This document shows positions 24,431-37,400 of a stretch of 64,000 bases of DNA, piece by piece (position 1 is the first letter of the stretch; each line of letters starts with the position of its first letter). Source of the DNA: Cyclina sinensis (taxonomy: Eukaryota > Mollusca > Bivalvia > Venerida > Veneridae); NCBI GenBank assembly GCA_012932295.1, contig JAAONU010000014.1, forward strand, positions 36,673,977-36,737,976, in the 5' to 3' direction. Position numbers and translations under genes: made by a program. The notes below the pieces were generated by a model. It did no database searches, had not been told where the DNA came from, and saw only the letters and a program-made list of their open reading frames with translations.

Positions 24431-24753
24431 ACCGCAAATCAGTCCAAAATGCCAGCGTTAATTCTAGGAACAGACCGCAGAGAGCTACGAAAGCATGGAG
24501 AATTAGGCCAATATATGAGATACCTGACTTATCTTGTATACCACAGTGCACCTATAGATGTGAGAGCACTCGAGCAAATGAACTGTTCATAGATGGTTTT
24601 ATTTACTTCAGACGGAAACTGGTAATGACACGAGATAGACTGTCAAAGCTTTATAATGCTTCTAAGCCTGACGAAGAGTTGGAGACATTTTTGCGGACTG
24701 TGAAGAATTTGCAGGATTTAATAATCAATGATAAAAAAATAAAACTGAAATAA
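24431..24753 (+). pseudogene. Coding-like stretch of unknown origin
   Basis: One frame stays open for about 107 codons (24431-24753) without an ATG near its start, unusual in DNA this AT-rich. Its second half looks protein-like (ANELFIDGFIYFRRKLVM, then TRDRLSKLYNASKPDEELET). A second frame from ATG 24449 reads MPALILGTDRRELRKHGELG and YMRYLTYLVYHSAP, and stops at about 24594. A single shift could join the two, so it may be a frameshifted retroelement gag-like fragment, or an exon. I recognise no family. It lies between the SINE and the first LRRC74-like exon. Confidence 0.35.
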
Positions 24754-25415
24754 AACAATCGTTGAATTAAACTTACAGAGAAATGGATTTGGTCAGTGAG
24801 TAAAAACCCAGAATTATTCTTATCACCACAATAAGGTACATGTATATATATCACAGTTCAACTTTGTTGACCACTCTTGGTGATTGGTGGTTTGGTAAGT
24901 TCTTTAGTTGGACTCTTAATGGAATCGCATTAAATTTTCTTCTGTGTTTTTGTTTTTGAATTATTCATTCTTTGAATTTATAGAAAACACTTCTTAACAG
25001 AACCAGGCGTATTTTTAACGACACAATTCCGACGGTCAAGGACAACAATAATTACACTATGTAATACATTGCGTAGTTCAAAGGTCAAAGTTTACGTAAT
25101 ACGTTAAAGCACTTAAGACTCCTATTAAGATGGAAAAATTGACAGTTGATCCGTAAAGTTTAATCCACTTAATCCATACTTAATCTTTCTGTACATTTAC
25201 TTATAGACTGTATTTGATGATCTGTTTTTGTTATGGGTATGTATAGCTTTTGTTTTCTATACAGTTGACCGTAGATTAATAAATTTACACTTCATCATAA
25301 TTAAAAGATTAAGATTCATCAAGCGGAGATTTAGGTTTGGTATAAAAGCAAATTTGTAAATTCTTTCAGAGAAATCAAATCAATTTTAAAGTGCTTTATT
25401 GTGAAAAGAGAAAAA

Positions 25416-25467
25416 ATGGCTGCTAAACGTATAAGTTTAAAAGGTGGACATTGGAATAAAATTAAAG
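25416..25467 (+). CDS. Proposed first coding exon of the LRRC74-like gene (GC donor)
   Basis: ATG at 25416 opens 17 codons (MAAKRISLKGGHWNKIK) and one base, followed by AG|GCAAGT, exactly the consensus of the rare GC-AG intron class. The single leftover base completes the first codon of the exon at 26248 (g|aa), giving ...IKEHVEDDRSRK. No other upstream ATG joined to the 26248 exon was found. If this exon is wrong, translation would start further 5' or at the internal Met of RDHMKL, which would lose the cap helix. Confidence 0.5.
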
Positions 25468-28400
25468 GCAAGTAAACCGGTTCTTTACTAAAAATTGAAT
25501 CTTTATAATATCGCTTTTTGCGAGGGTTGTTCGAAAAGTTCAAAGAGATATGACATAAAATTTGTAATGTCAGACTGTGGCAGATATAATGTGTCTACGA
25601 AATTTTACATATAGAAACTTTTATAAGTTATTGATATTGTATAACATCACTTACAAGAAACTCAAAATAGGGGAAAAAGTAAAAGTGACCATAAATCGAA
25701 CTTTACTTTTTAAAGTTTTGACAGAAAGAGTAAAACAATTTTAGATCTGTCCTTCACACATTAAAAAAAGAATTGATTGTCACATGATGCTGAAACTTAT
25801 CGTACAAATAAATTATATCTATTGTTTCAAACTAAGGATAATACTGTATACTATTACCCTCCCCCCCCCCCTCCCCCAACCAAAAAAAAGAAAGAAAAGG
25901 GGAACAAAGCTTTATCAAAACAAAACAAAAAAATCAAATTTCAAAACAAGTGGTCATATAATAAGAACAAAGTACCATAAAGTTACAACTTAAAACATGC
26001 AGAAAATCAAAAACATGTTCATCGATTAACTTTATTCTAAAATGTTGCTTTATGTTCAAAGCAAACAACTGTATTTTAAGAATGTCATGCAACATTTAAT
26101 TTCAGAACAAGTCGCTGTTTTAAAAACGTAATGCAATGCAACGTGTAATTTCAGAACAAGTCGCTGTTTTAAAAATGTCATACTATACAACATGTAATTT
26201 CAGAACAAGCTGATACTTTAAAAATGTTATGTAACGTGTATTTTCAGAACATGTAGAGGACGATCGCTCTAGAAAAGCGCTTTCGAGGAAAGTGAAAGAG
26301 AAATATGAACGAGCGTGTAAAGTGGCGAAGAAGTATCCGCTTAAATGTATACTTGACCAGTTTGAGAACACAACCTTTGACGTCTCAGGGAAGAAAATAG
26401 GCCGAGATCACATGAAGCTAGCCGCCATCACACTTTTGGTACGCAAGAGAATCTATAGTACAAAGAATGCTCAGTCTTGATACACGGACATGATATTAAT
26501 ATGATAAACACATCAGCCATGATTTAACCTTTTATAACTTATAGTGAAAATGTAAAACTTTTAAGAATGAATATTTCTTAGTTTAAAGACAAAAATAGTT
26601 CTCAAACTAATTAGTTACTTGCCTTTGATCTGTTTGTAATGTACCAATGTGGCTATAGATTTGCTGAAGGTGCTAGATTTGCCGTGTAGAACTTAGGGTA
26701 TATACTAGTAATTTTAAACTGCTTTCAGGAGTGCTAATTGTAGTTAGTTGTATAAACAGTTTTAGTTATCAAAGCATCACAATTCATCATTGAAAAGCGC
26801 CAAATGTTTAAAACTATTTTATATACATGCTATGGTGGCTGATTTCTGCCATTTCGTATGTTCGTGTCTTCGCCCCGAAACGCGAAAGGCGATATAACGA
26901 AAACATGCCTAATTTTCGCTATTTCGCATTTCGCGTTTCGGGGCGAAGACACGAAAACACGAAATGGCAGAAATTAGCCACCATAACATGCAAATATGGT
27001 TTTGAAATAGTGTCAGGTTTGCTGTATTTCTAGAGGTTTCATGCCTTATTCTTGTTTAAGCATTTAAAATTTAAGTGGACCTTTTACACTCAGTATTCAG
27101 CGTTTGAAAAGTTTTCAGTCTCTGTCCAAGAAAACACAAAGCCCAATGATAGTCTTTTATTTCTTTTTCAGAAAAATGACTATATAAGTGGTCTTAATCT
27201 TCGAGACAACACGTTAGGTGATGAAGGGATATTTCTTGTAGCAGACCTAATGTCAATCAATGTGTTCATTACTCAACTGGTAAGACGTTTTTTAATATTC
27301 GAATGACCAACGTACGACATTGTTTTTATTCTAATGACGTACCAGGGCATATTTTCATTTTGAAATATTTTACGTCATCAAAAACTATGCTGAAATCACT
27401 ATCATTCTTTTTTCGTGTCCAAGGTTTCTAAGTTTAAGAGGCATACACCCTAGAATGTTCCATACTTGTAAGTGTACAAGCTTGGTTCGAGATATGCTTT
27501 CGACTAGTTTGTTCGAGGAAAGTCTGAGGCTAGATTGGATCGAGATATGCTTTCGACTAGGTTTGTTCGAGGAAAGTCTGAGGCTAGATTGGATCGAGAT
27601 ATGCTTTCGACTAGGTTTGTTCGAGGAATGTCTGTGGCAAGATTAAAGCGAGATAAGTCTTTGTTAAGGTTGGATCGAAATAGATCTTAGTCCTAATTAG
27701 ATCAAAGATAACCTGAGTCAAGGTTGAATCGAGGAGAGCTTTAAATAGTCTAGGTTGGCTCGAGCTGGTCCTGTGTTTGATAAAGGAAGACGTGCGGCTA
27801 GATTTGATCAAGGAAGGCATAAGTCCACGTTGGATCAAAGAACGTATAAAGTTAGTTTTGATCATGCAAGACAGATATCTAGGTTGGATCAAGACAGGCT
27901 TTGGTCTATGCTAGATCGAGATAGGTCCGAGGCAAAGTTAGATTGAGATGGGCCTGAGTATAGGTTTGATCAAGATGGACATAACTCGGGGATGAATAGA
28001 GGAAGGGTTAGGTCTTAAAGTGATAGAGATAAAAACGAAATAAATCTTGAATGGAAAAATAAACCTGATTATGGCTTTGATCGAGATAAAAATTAGGTTA
28101 AAATTAGGTCGATAAAGGCCTGAGTCAGAGTTGGATCGATATTTTTCCTGGCCTAGATTAGGTCAAAGAAGGCCTACGTCTAGGTTGGATCGAAATGGAT
28201 CTAACTCCGGGTTGCTAGAGTAAGGTCTGGTTCTTGTTTGGATCAAGATAAGCCTTAATCTAGGTAGGATCGAGGAAGGTCTGAGTCTAGGTTAGGTCAA
28301 CATAAGCTTAGGTCTAGGTAAGATCGAGAAGGGTCTGAGGCTAGGTTTGATTGAAATACTCCTTAGTCTTGTGCTACTGGATTTATAAGAAAAGGCCTTC

Positions 28401-31400
28401 GTTTTGTTTGGATAGAGATAGTCCTTAGTCTAAGTTGGTAGATTAAGGCATAGTTTCGGTTAGATCGAAAAAAAAGATTTGGTCAGATTTGATCGAGGAA
28501 GATCTCAGGCTAGGTTGGATCGATATAAGTCTTGGTCTAGATTGCATCAAGCAAAGTCTAATTATAGCCTCGTCCGAGAGGAACGTTGGTCTTGATTAGA
28601 TCGAGGAATGTCGACATAAGCTTGGGTCTATGTTGGATCTAGGAAGATCTGAGGCTAAGTTGAATTGGTAAAAATCTTGGTCTAAGTTGGGCCGAAATGG
28701 GCCTAAGCCTTGGTTGGTTTGACATAGCCCTTGGTCAACGTTTGATCGAGATAGGCCACAGTCTAGCTTTGATCGAAAAGGGCTGATTTTAAGTTGAACA
28801 GAAAGGCACTGTCTATGTTGGTTCGAAGTAGAACTGGGTCTAAGAAAGATCGGGGAAAGCCTGAGGCTTGGTTAGATCAAGGAATGCCTGAGCCTAGGTT
28901 TGGCAAAATTATGCCATAGTCAATGTTGGGTCGAGGAAGGCCTGTGAATGTAGCCATATTCTAGGTGGAATGTATAAATGAAATTAATGAGATAAACGCA
29001 AGTTTTATGATGACCCTGAGTCCCGAATCCTGATTATAACTCATGATTCTGATTAAATGTCAATGTTCTATCAATATTTCAGAATGTGGCAGAGAATAAC
29101 ATAGGCATCCCGGGACTAAAAGCAATTACACAGGTCATCATTGAAAACATTCTTATCACAAAATTAAATCTTTCAGGTAAGGTGTCGTTTAGTGCTCTGT
29201 GACATAAGATGTGATTTTTCCTTAAAGAATCTAATGCAAGATAACAGGTACATCAATATGGGACTGGTCTGTGTATGTGTTGCGATGTAGGCAAAGGTGG
29301 ATAAGTATTGGTACTTGGTTAAATACTCTAAAAATGCATGATCCCCTGACAAATGTGTTTTACTCTTACTAAAACTCTCTCGATCAGATAAAAAAGATGT
29401 GAACCAGCCCCACTTCCTAGTGCTTCTTGACTCATCTTGTAAATACATGTTAATGACGAAAACATTGAATCTGAAAACGTGGCGAGTAAATTGATAATAA
29501 TAGGCTAGTGTCGTGGATTGAGAAAGTGTTGGAAAATTTATCTGGTGAGCCGAAGCGAACCCGATGAATTTCGGAGACGAGCCAGATAAACTTTTTCCCG
29601 ACCACAGCACGAACACATTATTCTGTTTATCCTGTCAAATTCTTTCATTTGCTTTTTACCGACAAAAAAAAATGCAGAAGTTTGATTTAAAGTAGTCCGG
29701 GTGATCACATGATCAGTTGAACGTATATCAAGGTAACGTGACTAACTGCCGTAGAAGATCAAATTGCGATAAACATCTAATGACAACATATTTCAGGAAA
29801 TGAGATCACAGACGAAGGGGCAAAGGTTCTTGCAGAGTTGTTAGAAGTAAGTCTATTCATTTAAAGATATTTTAGGGTTATTTTCATTCATTTAAAAACT
29901 TAATTTAAATCTGGTATGGGAAATACGAATGCAATTGTCAGAAAAATGTTGACAGATGTTTTTATTCTGTATTTAATAAATCCGCTTTATCCTGTTAACA
30001 ATACGCTTGTAACAGTATTACTTTGAATAAAGTCAAATTCTTGTCAACCCCACCTCTCACTCACAAAAATAAACACTTAAAAATATGGACTCTTAAAGCT
30101 GTGTATCTTCTTAAAGTGTACTTTTTATGTACATGACGCAAGCTGCAACTCTATTAACTTTGACATTTTTTTGACTGGTTCCTAGTAACTGTTGGACTTT
30201 TCTGGTTTTATCTGAATAAATCCAGTTAAATCAGAATGTTCAAGTTGTTTTGGGTCTGTGTTTTAGAATTTTATTTCAGGCAAGAACGGGCCTGTTAGAG
30301 TTTACGGCAAACCATAATTGTATTGGCGAAGCAGGCGGAGTGGCAATAGGCAATGCCTTAGGTAGGCGTGTATGACGGATATGTAATTGTATATGTAGAT
30401 CTTAGATTTATTTCTTAGTTCAAACCGTAACCTTCCAGTAAAAATTTTGACAGTGTTAAATCCATGCATGAAACAAAGACATCAGCAATCTCAAATCCTC
30501 TTGACAAAGTCATTTCAGGAGGACATTGCAACTTACAATCGATCCCCTAAAGGACCAGAACTGGACTACCATCTTCCGTTAAAAACTACAATTCTCAAAA
30601 CAATTGTTTTGGGGCTCGAACCTTTTACTTTCAATCAATGAATGTTTAAGAGACTACAAGATTCTAACCAATACACTAGAGGTTCTTAGCTAACAGTAGT
30701 TTTCTTCCCAGTTTGAAATAAGCTGGGTGTGCTAATGATAGTTTTTTTATCTTTTCTCGAAATGAAATTTTAGGAATACATTTAGAATTGTATAATCGTT
30801 TTATTAATAAACCGACAGCGTACATCTGGTAATAAAAGAGATAATTTATGCTGGAATGTAATATTTGGTCATTGCAATTAGTTCCTTTTATGAAAACTGG
30901 CAGAGAACCAAATTTAGATTTGCACAGCAGCCATTTTTTATATGTGGTGCTACATATGTGTACAAAGTCGTATTAGATGAACTCGCATTTGCCTATCTTG
31001 TTGTGTAAACAGTTTCTCGGACGATTTTCGTGAATATGCATAAATTGATAGTTTATAATACCTATTTGTTTCCATATTTTTTTCAGCAAAGAATGAATCC
31101 GTAGAAATTCTAGATTTAAGCTGGAATCATATCAGAGGAAAAGGTGCAATATCTATAGCCCATAGCCTAAAGGTAAATCAATTTCAACTCCTTATTTATC
31201 AGTAATTTGCCGTATATGCGAGTAATAGACATTGATATGCATTGCTTAACTTTAACAAAAAGATTAAACGCTGACCTATGATAACTTATTTCACTCACCC
31301 GCGCGTGTATGCGATTTTGAGTTAAATGTTGTTTGGTACATTTTCTTTCCAGACAAATAAATGTTTACGTTCCTTAAACGTCGCTTGGAATGGGTTTGGA

Positions 31401-34400
31401 AAAGAAGGGGCAAAGGCACTGGGTGAATCTTTACCAGAAAACCACAGGCTTACAGAATTGGATATTACAAACAACAGAATAGAGGCAAATGGCATGGCGC
31501 TGTTTATGCTTGGACTACGGACGAACCATACGCTACAGATATTAAGGGTAATAATTTCAGGATCAAATAATAATCCACTAATAAGATTTTATTTCTTTTA
31601 TAAATAAGTGATTCAGTGCATTAAATTTTGAAACCGTTTGGTCGTCAAACCAACACCATTTTGAAAAACATGAGATAAGACAGAGGTGGAATTTGGATGC
31701 AAATGGAAGATAAAAACGGAGTTTATTTGTTATCATGAATGAAAATGAAAACTCTATATCTTATTTTTACATTGAATTGACTATCTGTTCTACTTTGTTC
31801 TATGACTATCAACGAATAAGCTCCTTAAAGAGGTATATCCTTTAATAATGAACATTCCATTTTCTTAAAAACCATGTCAGTATAAATGACAAGAAACAAC
31901 ACGTTGCCCAGTTTTAAGATGTTGTCGAAGTTAACAATACAACAGGTAACTGAATGCCTTAGTATCTTAATATAGTGAGTTGCTGCCGTTGTTGTTGTTG
32001 TTCATTTGTTTAAATATTGAAATGTATACTTTTTGTGTCTGTATGACATATTGAAACAATGTTGATCGTATATTCTTTTTTATCCCCCCGCCAAAGGCGA
32101 AGGGGATATTAGAAATGCCCTTCGTCCGTCCGTGCATCCGTCCGTCCGTCCGAAACAATTTTGTCCGGAGCATAACTCCAAAACTACTTGAGGGACTTTA
32201 TTCAAACTTCATACACTGACAGCACATTGGTAGGTAGTGCAGTGTGCAAGTGCAATAACTCTACCTTGCCTTTTTTAGAGTTATTCCGCTTTATCAGATT
32301 TACTTGATAAATTTTGTCCGGAGCATAACTCCAAAACTGCTAGAGGGATTTTATTCAAACTTCATACACTGACAGAGCACATTGGTAGGTAGTGCAATAA
32401 ACAAGTGCAATAACTCTACCTTGCCTATTTTTATAGTCATTCCCCTTTATCCGAATTACTTGATAAATTTTGTCCGGAGTATAACTCCAAACCTACTCAA
32501 GGGATTTTATTCAAACTTCATACACTGACAGAGCACATTAGTAGGTAGTGCAGTGTTTAAAAACAATAACTCTTCCTTGCCTACTATTAGAGTTATTCCC
32601 CTTTATCAGAATTACTTGATAAATTTTGTCTGGAGCATAACTCCAAAACTACTTGAGGGATTTTATTCAAATTTCATACACTGACAGAGCACATTGGTAG
32701 GTCGTGCAGTGTGCAAGTACAAAATCTCTACCTTGCCTACTATTAGAGTTATTCCCCTTTATTAGAATTACTTGATAAATTTTGTCTGGAGCATAACTCC
32801 AAAACTACTAGAGGGATTTTATTCAAACTTCATACACTGACAGAGCACATTGGTAGGTAGTGCAATAAACAAGTGCAATAACTCTACCTTGCCTATTTTT
32901 ATAGTCATTCCCCTTTATCCGAATTACTTGATAAATTTTGTCCGGAGTATAACTCCAAACCTACTCAAGGGATTTTATTCAAACTTCATACACTGACAGA
33001 GCACATTAGTAGGTAGTGCAGTGTTTAAAAACAATAACTCTTCCTTGCCTACTATTAAGGGTATTCCCCTTTATCAGAATTACTTGATAAATTTTGTCTG
33101 GAGCATAACTCCAAAACTACTTGAGGGATTTTATTCAAATTTCATACACTGACAGAGCACATTGGTAGGTAGTGCAGTGTGCAAGTATAATAACTCTACC
33201 TTGCCTATTTTTTAGAGTTATTCCCCTTTATCAGATTTACTTGTTTACATTTTAAAAATCCCAGCATATACATGTATATCTAATTCTTGAATTATTGAAA
33301 TTATTATCCCCCCGCCAAAGGCGGAGGGGATATTAGACATGGTCTCTGTCCGTCCATGCGTGCGTCTGTTCCAGTTTTGTCCGGAGCATAACTCCATAAG
33401 TACTTGAGTGATTTTCTTCAAACTTCTTATACTGAAAGAGCACATTTGGAGGAGGTGCAATGTGTAAGAATAATAACTCTACCTTGCCTTCTTTTAGAAT
33501 TATTCCCCTTTATCAGATTTAATTGAAAAACTTTGTCCGAAGCATAACTCCAAAAGTGCTTGAGCGATTTTCTTCAAACTTAATATACTGATATAGCACA
33601 TTGGTAGGAAGTGCAGTTTGCAAGAACAATAACTCTACCTTGCCTATTTTTTGTGGGATTTTCTTAAAAAATTATCACATTGAGTGTTTGAAAGTACAAC
33701 CTTCAGGTAGCTTCTTCCCGGCGGGGAGATTAACCATGTGTAACATGGCTCTTGTTACATTATCAGTTGTTCTTTATTTGATTGAAAATGAACTAATGAA
33801 ATACATATGAAGTATGTTATTGGTTATCTTTAGGGTATGTCCTTTTAGAGGGAACAGATTTTTTGATCACTTACTGTATCTGAAGACTATGTTACTACAA
33901 ATATGGGAAGGGAACAGATTTTTGATCACTTACTGTATCTGAAGACCATGTTACTACAAATATGGGAAGGGAACAGATATTTGATCACTTACTGTATCTG
34001 AAGACCATGATACTACAAATATGGGAAGGGAACAGATTTTTGATCACTTACTGTATCTGAAGACCATGTTACTACAAATATGGGAAGGGAACAGATATTT
34101 GATCACTTACTGTATCTGAAGACCATGATACTACAAATGTGTCCGCCTTCTTTTTTCAGCTTGGTATGAACCCGATCAGCAGTGATGTTGCAAAACATTT
34201 GCTTCTTATCATAGAAGCGAATGAAAACTGTGCAATTACTCTCCTAGATATGTCAGTAAGTAGTATGCCATCAGCATGTTTTTATCTGTAATAATAGGCA
34301 TTTGTGATTTTATATAGGTATTGTTTTATGCGAAACATCGTTAGGTTGAACACAACTAAATCAAGTCCTACAGTATTTCACTGTAGCATCAAGTCCCTGT

Positions 34401-37400
34401 CTCATTTCAGTACATCCCGAAGACTGTACTTTTGCCGATTTCTGGAACATAGCAATTATGAGAAACAATTTTATTCATTTTTTTCTTAGCATGATCATTC
34501 AAACTACCTGGTATACGTCCTCGAAGGAGATCAACCCAGTCACTTCGTTTGTTTTTTATTACAATCTGTCACAATATTCTGTTTATTTTGAAACGATACA
34601 AATTGTCCAAGAAATGTACGACACGCTTGTAACTGTGCCTTATTTCAATTTATTCTTCAATATATACTACTCAAAATTTGAAAGGGATCACTTTTTATTT
34701 CTTAAATATCTTTCTAATGATAACCTCAAATAACTGATTTTTTCTCATACATGTAGTTTATTCATATGGCAAAGCCGACCTGTACAGTAGATTTTGATTG
34801 TTTACCTGTACATGACTCGAGATGCACGGGAAAAGCGATACCCCTGGAAAAGTGGTGTACCGCGGGCAATGTACCTTCATGTACACATCCGTTTTATTCA
34901 GACTTTGCTTTTGCATGGTAACGTTTATATCGAACCTAGCACTAGTCATGGCAAATCTACGGCAAAGACGGCGTATTGACAATGAGGAGATGAATAGGGG
35001 GTAGGGATGCTTGAGGCTGGGCATTCCCAACGGCACATGGCAGGTGTCCTTGGGGTGTCCCAGAGCACCGTTGCCAGGATGTGGCGACGGTTTCAAACTT
35101 ACGGGCATGTCACGCTTCAACGGTTTACAGACTTACTCATTTTTTGGTACCAAACTGTTGTCATATGAACATATTTTCAGAATCACAACAACAAAAATGT
35201 AACCTTTCAACCTTATGTAGTAAATATACACATTCTTATAAGTGACCTCTATCAAATTTTGAGTTAGTATATGTTTGTATGTGTGTGTGTTTTTTTTTTT
35301 TTGTTTTTTTTTTTTGTTTTTTTTTTTTTCAAGCAAGCATCATTGATAGAACAACCTTTCTATTGTTTAAACTAATCAGACAGCATTGCCATCTTATAGT
35401 TCCGCATAAAAGCTGCATAAACATTGACTTGTTTCCGACAACATGGATACGGTGGTGTTTAACCTCGTTAGCTTTTTACAATGTAATGGATTTTTATTGA
35501 AAAGCTATAAACATCAGGTTGCCTTTATTATTTTTAAGCTCAGTTAGAAATTTTGGAAATGCAAGTTAAGTATGAAGATTCGAATGGTCCCAGAATACAC
35601 ATTTCAGTTGAAAATTTCAAAACCACGTTTTTCACGTTTGAAACTGAGAAACTATTCAGATTGTATTTACAATCACACGGTGATAAATTCTTGCTTTTAT
35701 TTAAGTCAATCTCGTTTGAATTTAACTTGTGTGGACTTATTGACAGGATATATCTGTTGACGAAGATTTTGCAGAAGTACTTCAACGGCTTGCCGGTGCA
35801 CGACATATAAGTGTGCCGTGTGGAAAAATAGTGCGCAAGGTGCCCGATAAACCTTATTTGCCCCCGCCCCTTCCCCCAAGGGACCCTCTAGAATTGATGT
35901 TTGAGTTCAAATATGAGCACGGATATAGGACGCTGGATCTTCTGATGAGGATGGACAAAGATAACAACATGGTGGTCGACAGAGAGGAATTTAGAAACGG
36001 ACTGCTGGTAAAATTGTCATCTTTTTTTCTCTGATGTCTTTTAAGATATCTAAAAAGTAGGTTTTTCAGCTTAAACAAAGACGCTTTTATACTCTCAGAC
36101 TTGCTATCCATGCTGTTTTTGGGGGCCGACTTGGGGGTAATTATCTCCTTTGAGCGTCTCTAGCGTGCAGTGTAAAGTAAGATGTTTTTTATCAATATGC
36201 CTATCTATTTTTTGTGTGATTATTTATCGTCGGTACCGGTTGCCCATATGCCCGACGCCCCTGCAGATTTTAGTTAGTTAGGCTGTTCGAGATAGCGCAA
36301 AATACAGAAAGCATCCCATTCCAGACACCCCTGGTTCTTTTCATAGCACTGATACATGGGATATCGGTTTTACGTCTCATCCGAAAGAGAATTAGTAATT
36401 AGCAGTTAAACAAGGGATCGAACACGCGACCTCTGGATTACCAATCCAACGCGTTACCAATGGACTGATGATCCTCATAAGGCAAATGATTTATAGGCCT
36501 TATTCAGACTGTAGGTCCCATGTTTCAGTTTACACAAATTCCGATTTTGATTGTTTTACGTGGAAACCATTCAGTTTTTATCACAAGTTAACGCGCCCTT
36601 AGACAACGCTTATGTCCAGAGAAGGTTGCAGTGCTAAGTGTTACTAAAGGTGTATCAGGCGTCGGTACAATTAAGTTAATTGGCAGGTGCCGACAGGTCA
36701 GTGCCTTAGGCCACAAACGTGTAAGTCTCTAAAATAGTAACTGACTGAGCGAGCCAATGAGATTTAGGCCATTCAACAACTGATTAAGGATCCAACGTTT
36801 CTAGTGCGGATGTAAAAATGCCACAAATTTATGTGACATATGATATGTAAAATTTTCTAACAAATTCAATGTAATAGATTGTTGATGTACCGAAATATTC
36901 TGTGCCATAAAGTTCCTAATAGGTTTTAAGTATCCATTTGTATTTCGTGTCTAATTAGATAAGAAAATTTTTCAAATTTTGCCGCAGGAAATGGACATTG
37001 AGGCAAATGATGACCAGATAGATGAGCTTATGGGTAGATTGGACACAAACTCGGATGGAACGATTGATTATAGGTATTTTTGTATTTTTTTCTGCACTAA
37101 TTTACAAACTTTCAGCATGATAACTTAAACAAAAAGAAACTAAGTGTAAGCTTAAAACGTGGTAAACTTTGTGTTTAAAAAAATGAGGATAATTAGAGAT
37201 TTGCATTCAATTTTGAAGGGTTTTTTTCTTCTTGAAATAGTTTTTTTCCAACTACGTTTTGGCAAAATGCCAAAATATTTACTTCCGATTCAGTGACCTT
37301 TTAACTAGAATCGACTCTTTTTTGTAGTGAATTTGTCGCCGGTGAAAAAGAGTATGGTTCCAGGCACAAGAGACATATGAACATGCAGACATTGCAGAAG

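Noticed and set aside
27611..27946. ORFs on both strands with repeated Asp/Arg/Leu or Thr/Ser motifs
   Set aside because: They are by-products of the intron 3 minisatellite.
34794..35202. Overlapping ORFs on both strands of 60-120 codons
   Set aside because: Apart from the Tc1 helix-turn-helix frames, these are shadows of that fragment.
36417..36475. tRNA-Thr gene on the minus strand
   Set aside because: It is the head of a nine-copy SINE family, and the acceptor stem does not close.
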